Shown here: positions 51,664 to 59,677 of the stretch, in pieces | How the letters are laid out: each line of letters opens with the position of its first letter | Position numbering within the stretch: position 1 is the stretch's first letter | From: J095 sp964517605 | GTDB taxonomy: Bacteria; Chloroflexota; Anaerolineae; 4572-78; J111 | DNA: 64,000 nucleotides | Assembly: GCA_964517605.1 (NCBI GenBank) | Contig: CAZFCE010000016.1 | Span: 56,076 to 120,075, forward strand | Direction: 5' to 3' | Position numbers and translations under genes: made by a program | The notes under the pieces: generated by a model | Databases searched by the model: none | Seen by the model: the letters and a program-made list of their open reading frames with translations, nothing else | Told to the model about the DNA's origin: nothing

Positions 51664-51987
51664 ATGGACTTTTTAGCCGCGTTTGGCACTCTGGCAGTTA
51701 TTTATCTTCTTTATATTTTGAGCAGGTTATCAGAAAGGCTTGGCTCGGTAGAAAAAATGCCGCCTTTCTATCGTTACTATTATGTTGCCGCTTTGCTGGG
51801 ATTGATTGGGTTAATAACCCAGGTTGTCGAGGCCAGAGCTTTAACTCCCGCCACTGTGCCGGAGTGGCTCACCTCCGCCGGGTTTATATTGCTAATGCAC
51901 CATTTGCCGCTGGCAATTGGCGCAACCATTGGCCTGATTGTTTCGTGGCGTTACTGGAGCTGGCTTATTACCCACCAGGAAAAGTAA
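51664..51987 (+). CDS. Small membrane protein B
   Basis: The 107-residue protein starts at ATG 51664. An in-frame TTG at 51643 would overlap the previous gene by 14 bases and is less likely. Helices lie at about 5-22, 40-60 and 70-98. The loop LGSVEKMPPFYRYYYVAALLGLIG recalls the SYYKVYLVAIGL loop of protein A. It contains two histidines in LMHHLPLAIGATIG within the last hydrophobic segment, which might bind a metal or haem, but this is speculative. The adenosine deaminase gene begins 4 bases after its stop. Confidence 0.68.
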   Translation: MDFLAAFGTLAVIYLLYILSRLSERLGSVEKMPPFYRYYYVAALLGLIGLITQVVEARALTPATVPEWLTSAGFILLMHHLPLAIGATIGLIVSWRYWSWLITHQEK

Positions 51988-51991
51988 CCAG

Positions 51992-53074
51992 ATGTCAAAA
52001 ATAATCTCGGTTAACCGAAAACGTGATCTGCGAGCTACGTTTTTTAATCTGCCTAAAATTGATTTGCACCGCCACCTAGAGGGCAGTTTACGCCTGTCTA
52101 CGCTGGCCGAAATTGCCCACGAACACGGCGTAGACCTGCCCAGCCTTAGCCTGGAAGAACTGCGCCCTTACGTGCAGGTTGTAGATGACCCCCCCGATTT
52201 TTTGAGCTTTTTGGCTAAATTTAAACTGCTGCGCCGTTTTTATTCCAGCCGCGAAGCCGTGGAGCGGGTGGCCTACGAAGCCGTAGCCGATGCCGCCGCC
52301 GACAACGTGCGGTACATGGAACTGCGCTTTAGCCCGGTGGCGTTGGCGCTCAACCAGGGGTTTGATTTTGAGGATGTGGTAGATTGGGTGATTTTGGCGG
52401 TTAACCGCGCCCAGCAAGAACACAACATCCAGGTGCGGCTGCTGGTGCTCACCAACCGCCACGAACCGCAATACGCCGCCAGACTGGCCGAAATTGCCAT
52501 TGACCGCAAAGACAGCGGTATTGTCGGGCTGGATTTGGCCGGCGACGAAATCAACTTTCCGCAATTAGAGCCGTTTGAGGCCACCTTTAAAAAGGCCAAA
52601 CAAGCCGGGCTGCACATTACCGTGCATGCCGCCGAAGCCGGCCCAGCGGCCAACGTGCGCGAAGCCATAGAAAAACTGGGCGCGGAGCGCATTGGCCACG
52701 GGTTGCGCATTAGAGAAAATATTGCCGTTATGGATATGGTTATCCGCGAGCAAATCCCTCTGGAAATGTGCCCCACCAGCAATTTACAAACGGGCGCTAT
52801 CCCCCGGCTTAGCCAGCATCCCATGTTCCCCTTTTATCAACTGGGCATTCCCGTTACCATCAACACCGACGACCCCTCCATTTCTAACACCACCCTCACC
52901 GATGAATTTTTGGTGGCCGCCGGTGGCGCGGGCGTGCCATTTAAAGCCCTATGCGATATGGTGATTAACGCCGCCAACGCCGCCTTTTTGCCGGAGCCGG
53001 AAAAACAACGGCTGGTAGAATGGTTTAGCCGGGCCATCAACCAATTTAAGGCCGGGCCAGTCCTTGCCGATTAA
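51992..53074 (+). CDS. add: Adenosine deaminase
   Basis: This enzyme hydrolyses adenosine (or a close purine) to inosine and ammonia. From ATG 51992, with AGGAAA upstream, it has 360 residues: LPKIDLHRHLEGSLRLSTL (zinc-binding HxH), the strand YMELRFSP, LDLAGDEINFP, ITVHAAEAGPAANVREAIEKLGAERIGHGLRI and EMCPTSNLQTG. The late INTDDPSISNTTLTDEF supplies the catalytic aspartates. Members of this group also include adenine and aminodeoxyfutalosine deaminases; the substrate is not certain. It is close behind the KaiC-like operon and may be read from the same promoter. Confidence 0.92.
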   Translation: MSKIISVNRKRDLRATFFNLPKIDLHRHLEGSLRLSTLAEIAHEHGVDLPSLSLEELRPYVQVVDDPPDFLSFLAKFKLLRRFYSSREAVERVAYEAVADAAADNVRYMELRFSPVALALNQGFDFEDVVDWVILAVNRAQQEHNIQVRLLVLTNRHEPQYAARLAEIAIDRKDSGIVGLDLAGDEINFPQLEPFEATFKKAKQAGLHITVHAAEAGPAANVREAIEKLGAERIGHGLRIRENIAVMDMVIREQIPLEMCPTSNLQTGAIPRLSQHPMFPFYQLGIPVTINTDDPSISNTTLTDEFLVAAGGAGVPFKALCDMVINAANAAFLPEPEKQRLVEWFSRAINQFKAGPVLAD

Positions 53075-53098
53075 CCCGCCCAACCCAAAGGTGAGCCG

Positions 53099-53944
53099 GT
53101 GCCGCATCTACACAACCTGGAATTTTATATTCTCAGCGATGGCCTGTTTTGGAGCGACGGCGGCGGCGCGTTTGGGCTGGTGCCGCGCGTGGTGTGGGAA
53201 CAACTTCTCCCGCCCGATAGCCAAAACCGGGTACCGCTGGCCCTCAATTGTTTGCTGCTAAAATCCCAGGGCAAAAACATTCTGGTTGATACCGGGTACG
53301 GCTCCAAACTATCCCCAAAAATGGAGCATTTGGCCGGGCTGGAACGTCCCCACGGCGGTTTGCTGGCCGATTTGGCCCGGCACGGGCTGGCTCCCGCCGA
53401 TATTGATATTGTCATCAACACCCACCTGCACGCCGATCACTGCGGCGGCAACACGCACCTGCAAAATAACACGCCGGTTCCCACCTTTCCCAACGCCACT
53501 TATCTTGTTCAACGCCTGGAATGGGCCGACGCCATTGCCCCCAACGAGCGCACCCGCGCCACCTACCTGCCGGGAAATTACCGTCCCCTGGCCGATAGCG
53601 GCCAACTAAAATTAATCAGCGGCGATACCACCGTTACCAACCAGGTGCGCACCGTTGTTACGCGGGGTCACACCCGCGCTCATCAGGTGGTAATTTTAGA
53701 GGATGGCGGCCAAACCGCCGTGTTTATGGCCGATATGTCCACGCTGCATTATCATTTGCAGCGGTTGGCCTGGGTTACGGCGTATGATGTGGAACCGCTG
53801 GAATCCATTGAAACCAAACGCAACTGGCAGCCGTGGCTGGCGCAGCGCGAGGCGCTGCTTATTTTTCAACACGATACGCAAATTACTACGGGCCGGCTGC
53901 GCCCCGGTGAAAAACAATACACCGTTGAGCCGGCGCAAATCTAA
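53099..53944 (+). CDS. MBL-fold metallo-hydrolase
   Basis: This 281-residue protein starts at GTG 53099, with AAAGGTGA upstream. It carries the metallo-beta-lactamase-fold motif NTHLHADHCGG, an earlier NILVDTGYGSKL and the later VVTRGHTRAHQVVIL and VFMADMSTLHYHL, giving the usual His/Asp metal ligands. The closest described groups are lactonase-like and glyoxalase II-like hydrolases, but no substrate can be named. It lies 24 bases after add and ends at a bidirectional terminator, closing this transcript. Confidence 0.88.
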   Translation: MPHLHNLEFYILSDGLFWSDGGGAFGLVPRVVWEQLLPPDSQNRVPLALNCLLLKSQGKNILVDTGYGSKLSPKMEHLAGLERPHGGLLADLARHGLAPADIDIVINTHLHADHCGGNTHLQNNTPVPTFPNATYLVQRLEWADAIAPNERTRATYLPGNYRPLADSGQLKLISGDTTVTNQVRTVVTRGHTRAHQVVILEDGGQTAVFMADMSTLHYHLQRLAWVTAYDVEPLESIETKRNWQPWLAQREALLIFQHDTQITTGRLRPGEKQYTVEPAQI

Positions 53945-53946
53945 AC

Positions 53947-53981
53947 AAAAAAAGCTCCTTCGGCAATGAAGGAGCTTTTTT
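53947..53981. terminator. Bidirectional terminator after the MBL-fold gene
   Basis: A-tract plus GCTCCTT, loop CGGCAATG, AAGGAGC plus T-tract. It serves the plus-strand MBL gene and the minus-strand gene ending at 53990. Confidence 0.9.
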
Positions 53982-53989
53982 GTTGGGGG

Positions 53990-54949
53990 TTAACTGCGTT
54001 CCCACTCTTTGATGGCTTGTTTGATAAGATTTTTTATTTCGGGGTTGGGGATGTCGTCCGGGCTGGAATACTGCCGCCCGTTCACCGTTATAAGAATACC
54101 ACCGTCCTGGTTTGAGGTAATTTCAATGCGCGGCGAATTGGCCAGCGGCGTATAGCGCAACCGGGTTTGCACAATATCGTTAATTTCATCGGCCAGGTTA
54201 AGGCCCAAAGCGGGTTTGGCGGCGGGCGAGGGCCGACTACTCCCGGTTTTGCCTGCGTCTCCCAGCGAGTTGGCGCGTAGCGCGGCCAAAAAGGCAGCCT
54301 CGGCCTCCGGCGAGGGCGGGGGAACCAGCGGTTCCGGTTTGGCGGCGGGTTTGGCCGGCATTGGCGTTGACGGCGGCGCAACTTTGGCCAACGGCATTGG
54401 CACGCTGCCGGCGGCTTCTTTGGGGTTGTACACCGATTTCAACCCGGCTTCGGTAACAATCACCCCGTTGCTGAACACCAATAAATGCGCCATCAATTTT
54501 AAAACATATTGCCCAATTTTTTTGTCGGCAATATCGGAGAGTTTGGTGTAACGGCGACCGGCTACATCCACCAGCAGTTGGCCGGTGGCCGGGTCGCGCA
54601 GCAGCCGCAACAGTTCATCCGGCTCAACCGCCGGCGGAGTGACCGCCGCAACCACCGGCGATTGAACGGGCGGTTGTGGTTTTGCCGCCGGCGCTGGTGG
54701 CGGTGAGGCAATGCCGCGCAGCACGTTCAAATCCAGCGCAGCTTCGGCGGGAGGAGTTGGCGGGGCAGCCGGCGCTTGGGTTGGTTCGTCGGTTGGCGCG
54801 GTTCCCAGCTTCATTTTTGAATTTTTACTTCGGCGGGAAAACGTAAACGCCAAATAACCCACCAATAAAAGCGCGCCGCAAGCCGGAATGCTTAGCAACC
54901 CTAAAAGGGTGTTGATGGGGGCATCGGCCAAAAGTTGTTGAACATCCAT
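53990..54949 (-). CDS. Membrane-anchored protein with two related small domains, unknown function
   Basis: In this 319-residue protein an N-terminal membrane segment (about 12-38, LLGLLSIPACGALLLVGYLAFTF) is followed by basic residues and a Pro/Ala-rich linker. A domain at about 112-165 (LLRDPATGQLLVDVAGRRYTKLSDIADKKIGQYVLKLMAHLL), a second Pro-rich linker and a C-terminal domain at about 272-318 (IEITSNQDGGILITVNGRQYSSPDDIPNPEIKNLIKQAIKEW) follow. Both domains share a strand-turn with GRxY, then DI and a helix, suggesting an internal duplication. Orientation predicts a cytoplasmic C-terminus. galT is upstream, 14 bases away on the same strand. No family recognised. Confidence 0.7.
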   Translation of the reverse strand: MDVQQLLADAPINTLLGLLSIPACGALLLVGYLAFTFSRRSKNSKMKLGTAPTDEPTQAPAAPPTPPAEAALDLNVLRGIASPPPAPAAKPQPPVQSPVVAAVTPPAVEPDELLRLLRDPATGQLLVDVAGRRYTKLSDIADKKIGQYVLKLMAHLLVFSNGVIVTEAGLKSVYNPKEAAGSVPMPLAKVAPPSTPMPAKPAAKPEPLVPPPSPEAEAAFLAALRANSLGDAGKTGSSRPSPAAKPALGLNLADEINDIVQTRLRYTPLANSPRIEITSNQDGGILITVNGRQYSSPDDIPNPEIKNLIKQAIKEWERS

Positions 54950-54963
54950 GGTGCTTCACCCTG

Positions 54964-55962
54964 TTAAATTTTTATCTGGCGTAAAAAGGCCGCGCTGTCT
55001 TCGGGGATGGATGGGTTAATGGAAATGCCGCTGCCCAACTCAAACCCGGCGCTACGGCTTAATCGGGGCGCAATGGTAACATACCAGTGCAAATAATCGT
55101 TGCTGATTTCTTTTACCGGCGAAGTTCTGATGATTAAGTTATAGGCGGGGTCGCGCAGACCCACGTATAAACGGCGCATTACATCCCGCAATACTTGGGC
55201 CAGGTCTTCCAGTTCATCCTCTTGAGAATACAAAAAGCTAACGCTGTGTTTGCGAGGAATAATCCAAATATGAAACGGGGCCGGGGCGGCGTACAACACA
55301 AACGCCACAAAATGCTTGCTGAGCGCCACCAGCCGGATTTTGTTTTTTACTTCGTCTTCGAGCATGGTGCAAAAAACACAGTAGCCGGTGTCGTCAAAAT
55401 AGCGGCGGGCTTCTTCAATCCGCCGGCGAATATCGTTGGGAACCACCGGCAGGCCGATGATTTGGCTGTGCGGGTGCCGCAACGATGCCCCCGCCTGCGC
55501 CCCGTGGTTTTTAAAGTAGACCAGTTGTTCAATCCGGTCGTCTTTTTGAATGTTCCAGCCGCGCCAGTACAGGGTTTGCAGGTAGAGTTTTATTTCTTCG
55601 GGCTTCATTAAAGCCAGGGTGGTGTTGTGGCGGGGGTGTTCTACAACAATTTCGTGGTAGCCCACGCCGGAGATGCTGCGGTGCACGCCATCAAACGTGC
55701 GCACCACGTTGCCCTCTTGCGAGAGCGCCGGGTATTTGTTAAAAACAACCCGCGTTTGCCACACGCCGTTATCGGGCACCCGTTCAACCTCTAAATCCAG
55801 TTCTTCATTGCCGGGGCAAAACGGGCAGTTGGGATCGTAGAAAAGTTGGGTTTCGGTGATGACGGGTTTTTGTTTTTCAACAAAAGAATCGGGGCGTTTA
55901 GAACGGTCATCGGCAATAATTACCCACTCTTTGGTTGCCATGTTTTGTCTGAATTCGGCCAT
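54964..55962 (-). CDS. galT: Galactose-1-phosphate uridylyltransferase
   Basis: GalT swaps UMP between UDP-glucose and galactose-1-phosphate in the Leloir pathway. The 332-residue protein has EFRQNMATKEWVIIADDRSKRPDSF, a zinc-type CPFCPGNE pair, VVFNKYPALS, GYHEIVVEHPRHNTTLALM and the active-site ASLRHPHSQIIGLPVVP (HxHxQ, nucleophile in the first pair). FHIWIIPRKH and NDYLHWYVTIAPRL follow. This branch may also act as an ADP-glucose or nucleotide-sugar transferase, but all GalT motifs are present. No galK or galE-type partner is directly adjacent; an epimerase-family gene lies at 58585. Confidence 0.93.
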   Translation of the reverse strand: MAEFRQNMATKEWVIIADDRSKRPDSFVEKQKPVITETQLFYDPNCPFCPGNEELDLEVERVPDNGVWQTRVVFNKYPALSQEGNVVRTFDGVHRSISGVGYHEIVVEHPRHNTTLALMKPEEIKLYLQTLYWRGWNIQKDDRIEQLVYFKNHGAQAGASLRHPHSQIIGLPVVPNDIRRRIEEARRYFDDTGYCVFCTMLEDEVKNKIRLVALSKHFVAFVLYAAPAPFHIWIIPRKHSVSFLYSQEDELEDLAQVLRDVMRRLYVGLRDPAYNLIIRTSPVKEISNDYLHWYVTIAPRLSRSAGFELGSGISINPSIPEDSAAFLRQIKI

Positions 55963-55997
55963 AAAATTATGTATCCCGCCATCTCTTTGGAATAAAT

Positions 55998-56654
55998 TTA
56001 ATTTTGACCCAACAACGTAATAAACTCACTTAAAATCATCGCGGTAGCGCCCCACACTTTATGTCCAAATATATAGAAAAAGGGGACACGCCGTTGGCCA
56101 AATTTTTCAAATTGCCAAATTTCTTCCTGTCGTAGCGCCGGATCAAAAAATAGCTGAAGCGGAGCTTCAATCAGTTCGGCCACTTCGCGGTTATCGGGCA
56201 CAAATTGGGGCGGGTTGGCGCTAAATCCAACAAACGGGTAAATACAAAAATTGCTGGGCGGCGTGTAAAGCGCCGAAAGCTGGCCCAGCACGGTTAGCGA
56301 TTGGGGCGACACGCCCAGTTCTTCCTGAGTTTCACGGAGGGCCGTGGTTTGCAGCGTTTCGTCGTTTTCCCGGCGACCACCCGGCAGGGCAATCTGGCCG
56401 CTGTGCGCGCCCTGGTATTGGGGCCGGCGGATAAGCGCCAGCGACAGGTTGGCGGGGTGGCCGTTGGCCCGGTGGGGGTAGAGCAGCAGCATTACCGCGG
56501 CCAGGCGACAACTTGCAGGCATAGTCCAGCGATCAATTTCGTTGCTAACGGACGCGGGGGCCATTTTTTTTTGCCCATTCACACCGGGCAACGGGCGAGT
56601 GAGCGCCTGTTGAATATCGGTTATGGTAAAAAGGGCAATTCCGGGGGTGCTCAT
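55998..56654 (-). CDS. NUDIX hydrolase, CoA pyrophosphatase-like
   Basis: In this 218-residue protein the NUDIX box is GGRRENDETLQTTALRETQEELGV, with the glutamates of REXXEE. It is preceded by LALIRRPQYQGAHSGQIALPGG, the UPF0035 signature of CoA-pyrophosphate-cleaving NUDIX enzymes (NudL/YeaB type). It would hydrolyse CoA or its derivatives to 4'-phosphopantetheine and 3',5'-ADP. The start ATG overlaps the stop of the HD-domain gene (ATGA), so the two are translationally coupled. Confidence 0.88.
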   Translation of the reverse strand: MSTPGIALFTITDIQQALTRPLPGVNGQKKMAPASVSNEIDRWTMPASCRLAAVMLLLYPHRANGHPANLSLALIRRPQYQGAHSGQIALPGGRRENDETLQTTALRETQEELGVSPQSLTVLGQLSALYTPPSNFCIYPFVGFSANPPQFVPDNREVAELIEAPLQLFFDPALRQEEIWQFEKFGQRRVPFFYIFGHKVWGATAMILSEFITLLGQN

Positions 56655-57241
56655 CGTTCTCCTGTGATTTCGGCGGCCATTTGCTCAAAAAAATTTAGCA
56701 TGTAGTGGTGGCGTTGTTCGGCAATTTTTTGGGCGGTTGGCGTAAAAAGTTTATCTTTTACCCGCGCCAGTTTTAGCTTGAATTCCTGCGCGGCGGTGTG
56801 TTCGGCGGCGGCGTCATCGCGCCAGAGGGGCCGGTTAAATTGACCGCTGTAGGCAAATGCCCGCGCCACCCCCACCGCGCCAATCGAATCGAGTTTGTCG
56901 GCATCATATAAAATTTTGGCTTCGAGCGTTTGGGGCGGGTTGCCGGTTCTAAACCGATGGGTTTCGATGGCGTGGCACACCGCCTCGATCAGATTGGGCG
57001 GGTTGCCGGCCAAAATTTGCCGGGCGTGCTGCGCGCCGGCTACCGCGTGATCCACACCGGTAGTATTTTGCTCGGCGCGGGCGATATCGTGCAGCAAAAC
57101 CGCCGGCTGCAAAATATCCATGTTGGCCCCTTCGGTTTGGCCAATGCGGGTGGCAATGGCCAAAACCCGCAGCACGTGGTCAAAATCGTGGGCGGTATCG
57201 TTGGCGTAGAGTGGCCGCACCTGCTCAGGCGTGAGTAACAA
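56651..57241 (-). CDS. HD-domain phosphohydrolase
   Basis: From TTG 57241, preceded by GGAGGAG 5 to 6 bases away, the protein has 196 residues. An upstream frame to 57373 lies wholly inside the neighbouring gene and is rejected. The HD motifs are HDFDHVLRV (first His), LLHDIARAE (HD) and a late YDADKLDSIGAVGVARA (Asp), as in YedJ-like HD phosphohydrolases acting on nucleotides or other phosphates. It overlaps the SRPBCC gene upstream by 17 bases and the NUDIX gene downstream by 4, forming a tight three-gene operon. Confidence 0.88.
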   Translation of the reverse strand: MLLTPEQVRPLYANDTAHDFDHVLRVLAIATRIGQTEGANMDILQPAVLLHDIARAEQNTTGVDHAVAGAQHARQILAGNPPNLIEAVCHAIETHRFRTGNPPQTLEAKILYDADKLDSIGAVGVARAFAYSGQFNRPLWRDDAAAEHTAAQEFKLKLARVKDKLFTPTAQKIAEQRHHYMLNFFEQMAAEITGER

Positions 57242-57683
57242 GTTGCTCCTCCAACTTTCCGGCGCGGGCTTCAACCATCGCTTTGAACCGGGCCAGGTTA
57301 GCGCCGGCCACTTCCGGGGTATATGCCATATCGGCCAGCACTTCGATAAACGGGTTGGGGGGTGTGTATTCAACCAGCACCCAAACGGCGGTGCGGTTTA
57401 CGCCCGCCGGGCTAAGGGTAATAGTCCACAGGCTGTTAATATCGCCGGTGGTTTGGGTAATCAGGGTGGTGTGGGTTTGTTCCAGAACTTCGCTCTGGCC
57501 GCTAAAGCTAAATTTGTTAAATTGATAGCGCCAGTTGTAGGTTTGGCCCGCGCCCGCGCCGTTGATGTTGGTGATTGCGCCCGTTACCGTGGCCCAGGCC
57601 GGGATTTGTTCCACCGCGCTCAGAGCCTCCATCACCAGGTGAAGCGGGGCTTTGATGATGGTTTTTTGTTCAACAACGGCCAT
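57225..57683 (-). CDS. SRPBCC (START-like) superfamily protein
   Basis: The real start is ATG 57683 (GGAGA upstream), giving 152 residues; the open frame extends meaninglessly to 57965. The sequence VEQKTIIKAPLHLVMEALSAVEQIPAWATVTGAITNINGAGAGQTYNWRYQF has the polyketide-cyclase/START-like pattern: an opening strand, a helix, then W and a long curved sheet. A C-terminal helix (NLARFKAMVEARAGKLEEQL) follows. Such proteins bind hydrophobic ligands; none can be assigned. It leads a three-gene overlapping operon with the HD and NUDIX genes. Confidence 0.85.
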   Translation of the reverse strand: MAVVEQKTIIKAPLHLVMEALSAVEQIPAWATVTGAITNINGAGAGQTYNWRYQFNKFSFSGQSEVLEQTHTTLITQTTGDINSLWTITLSPAGVNRTAVWVLVEYTPPNPFIEVLADMAYTPEVAGANLARFKAMVEARAGKLEEQLVTHA

Positions 57684-57718
57684 AACAGTTTCTCCGGGCG
57701 CTACGGGCCAGCCTGATT

Positions 57719-57759
57719 TGCGAACAAATTTATTATAGCACAATTTCTGTAAGTTCGCA
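57719..57759 (-). promoter_or_regulatory. Extended -10 promoter inside an inverted repeat, upstream of the SRPBCC operon
   Basis: On the minus strand TGCTATAAT (57740-57732) is a perfect extended -10. It lies between arms TGCGAAC (57719-57725) and GTTCGCA (57753-57759), which are exact inverted repeats and could be an operator. Confidence 0.6.
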
Positions 57760-57783
57760 GTCCGTGGCGGCTGCCGGCGGGAG

Positions 57784-58563
57784 TTACCGGCTGGGCGCAG
57801 CCTGTTCAAACTCCGCTTTGACCATTTGGTACTGCGGGAGTTTGTCCACATCCATGGCCAGTTCGGCAAATTTGGTGTCAACGGCCTGGGCGCGCAGGTT
57901 GGTTTTGTAGCCAACGTACCGCGCGGCCTCGTAAATGGTAATCCGCCGGAAAATAAAGCGCACAATAAAGCCCAATCCGGCCAGCCGCAGTTGATCCAGC
58001 GTGCTTTTGCGGGCGCTAACCAGATTGCGGGCTAATTCTAAATTGCTGTGGGTCGCCGCCACATCTATTAAAAAGGCATCGCCGCCGCAATAGCGCCCGC
58101 CTTTTACGGGCACGTAAGTGCGCCGGCAGTTGGGAAAGCGGGCTTCCATACTGCGCTCCTCAACCACCGAGTAGTACAAATCGTTGGTTTGGTCGCCGCA
58201 TTCGGTAATAAAACCGCGCACAATTTCGGGCGTTACCAGCGGAATATCCGAAGAAAATACCAAAAATTTTTTAATGGCCGGGTTTAGCGCCTGCAATTTT
58301 TCCAGACCGGCCAGAATGTTGTCAATCAGGGTGCTGCGCGGCTCCACAAAATAAAGCCGCGCGTCCGATTGGTCCAGTTCGTTGGGGTGCAGTCCCACCA
58401 CGGCAATGTTATCAACCTGGCCCGAGCCGCGTAACGCCTCAATCACCCAGGTCACCATCGGTTTGCCCGCCAGCGGAATGAGCGCCTTTTTTTCAATGCC
58501 GGTGGCGAAAAATAACGGATCGCCGGGTTTAAACCGGCCCCCGGCGGTAACAATTGCATCCAT
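57784..58563 (-). CDS. MobA-like nucleotidyltransferase
   Basis: This 259-residue protein opens with MDAIVTAGGRFKPGDPLFF and KKALIPLAGKPMVTWVIEAL, the nucleotide-binding and sugar-binding loop pattern of the NTP_transf_3 (MobA/IspD/GlmU-like) fold. FLVFSSDIPLVTPEIVRGFI supplies the metal-binding aspartate. The C-terminal part (about 170-259) is helical. The substrate is unknown. It lies 21 bases after the epimerase-like gene with AAGGAG before the ATG, so the two may be one operon and may act on the same sugar or polyol. Confidence 0.85.
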   Translation of the reverse strand: MDAIVTAGGRFKPGDPLFFATGIEKKALIPLAGKPMVTWVIEALRGSGQVDNIAVVGLHPNELDQSDARLYFVEPRSTLIDNILAGLEKLQALNPAIKKFLVFSSDIPLVTPEIVRGFITECGDQTNDLYYSVVEERSMEARFPNCRRTYVPVKGGRYCGGDAFLIDVAATHSNLELARNLVSARKSTLDQLRLAGLGFIVRFIFRRITIYEAARYVGYKTNLRAQAVDTKFAELAMDVDKLPQYQMVKAEFEQAAPSR

Positions 58564-58584
58564 ATTGTTCTCCTTTGCGGAAAG

Positions 58585-59586
58585 TTAGCTTAAATAGCCG
58601 GCGGTTCGCAGCCAGGCTTCGGTGCGGCGCATGCCCTCGGCCAAATCCACGCGCGGTTCCCAGCCCAGCAGTTGCCGCGCTTTTTGGTTGCTAAAGCTGT
58701 TGCGGCTGCGCAGCGATGACACCGCGCCGCGATTGAGGCCGGTTTTTTGGCCCCGCGCCGCCGCTTTGGCTTCGTTGAACAGGGCTACCAGCCAGGCCAG
58801 CGGGTACGGCACCGACGGAAACGACTCGATGCCCAGCATGCGTCCGTATGCGCCAAAAAAATCGCGCCACGGCACGGGCTGGTCATCGGTTAAATTGATG
58901 GCTTCGCCAATGGCGGCGGGTTCGGTGGCGCACAAAATCAACCCATCTACCAAATTATCAATGTAAACCGGCTTGCACAGGTAGCGCCCGCCATCTACCA
59001 GCACCATTTTGCCGGCCTTGATAACGGTTACCGGCCTGATGGTAAATTGGGCCGAACCCGGCCCGTACACCTGCGAGGCGCGCGCCGCCACCACCGGCAG
59101 CCCGCGCTCCCGGTACGCCTGGAACACCGCCTCTTCTGCCGCCACTTTTGAATCGGCGTACAGGTTGCCGCGCCGCCGCATGGGCGTTGCTTCGGTGATG
59201 TTGAACTGTTGCAACGAGCCGTACACGGCGCACGAACTAACGTGCACAAACCGGGTTATTGCGCCGGCGGCCAGCGCCGCGTTGAGCAGGTTTTGGGTGC
59301 CGGCCACGTTTACGGCCCACACCTGGCTGCGGCTGCCGGTTTCGCTGACCCAGGCGGCGGCGTGAAAAATTAGCCGGCAACCGGCCACCGCCGGCGGCAG
59401 CGTTTCGGGCCGGGTAATATCGCCGGGAACAACCTCAATGCCTAGGCCGGCCAGGTGCGCGGACTGGGCCGGGTTGCGCACCAGAGCGCGTACTTTAACC
59501 CCGGTTGCGGCCAAACGCTCGGCCAGCCGCCCGCCAATAAAACCGGTTGCTCCGGTAACAAGTGCCGTTTTGCCAGTGATGTCCAT
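58585..59586 (-). CDS. NAD-dependent epimerase/dehydratase (extended SDR)
   Basis: This 333-residue protein has the N-terminal Rossmann motif ALVTGATGFIGGRLAERLAATG, an acidic-loop replacement LVRNPAQ, FVHVSSCAVYGSL and the catalytic YADSKVAAEEAV (YxxxK, with the Ser of SSC). The sequence is close to the 3-beta-HSD/dihydroflavonol-reductase-like group as well as nucleotide-sugar epimerases. The C-terminal motif NSFSNQKARQLLGWEPRVDLAEGMRRTEAWL is typical of extended SDRs. The substrate is undetermined. It precedes the nucleotidyltransferase in the same direction. Confidence 0.9.
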   Translation of the reverse strand: MDITGKTALVTGATGFIGGRLAERLAATGVKVRALVRNPAQSAHLAGLGIEVVPGDITRPETLPPAVAGCRLIFHAAAWVSETGSRSQVWAVNVAGTQNLLNAALAAGAITRFVHVSSCAVYGSLQQFNITEATPMRRRGNLYADSKVAAEEAVFQAYRERGLPVVAARASQVYGPGSAQFTIRPVTVIKAGKMVLVDGGRYLCKPVYIDNLVDGLILCATEPAAIGEAINLTDDQPVPWRDFFGAYGRMLGIESFPSVPYPLAWLVALFNEAKAAARGQKTGLNRGAVSSLRSRNSFSNQKARQLLGWEPRVDLAEGMRRTEAWLRTAGYLS

Positions 59587-59629
59587 AATTTACCCCAGAT
59601 TCATTTTACTCTCGCGCCGGATCAGACAC

Positions 59630-59662
59630 AAACAAAAAACCGCTGCCGGTAGAGCAGCGGTT
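59630..59662 (-). terminator. Rho-independent terminator after the FprA-like gene
   Basis: On the minus strand AACCGCTGC, a 7-base loop and GCAGCGGTT are followed by TTTTTGTTTG. Confidence 0.85.
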
Positions 59663-59677
59663 GGCTTGCAGAGCGGG

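Noticed and set aside
57242..57373. N-terminal extension of the HD-domain protein
   Set aside because: It overlaps the SRPBCC gene in another frame with a nonsense composition. TTG 57241 has a strong GGAGGAG.
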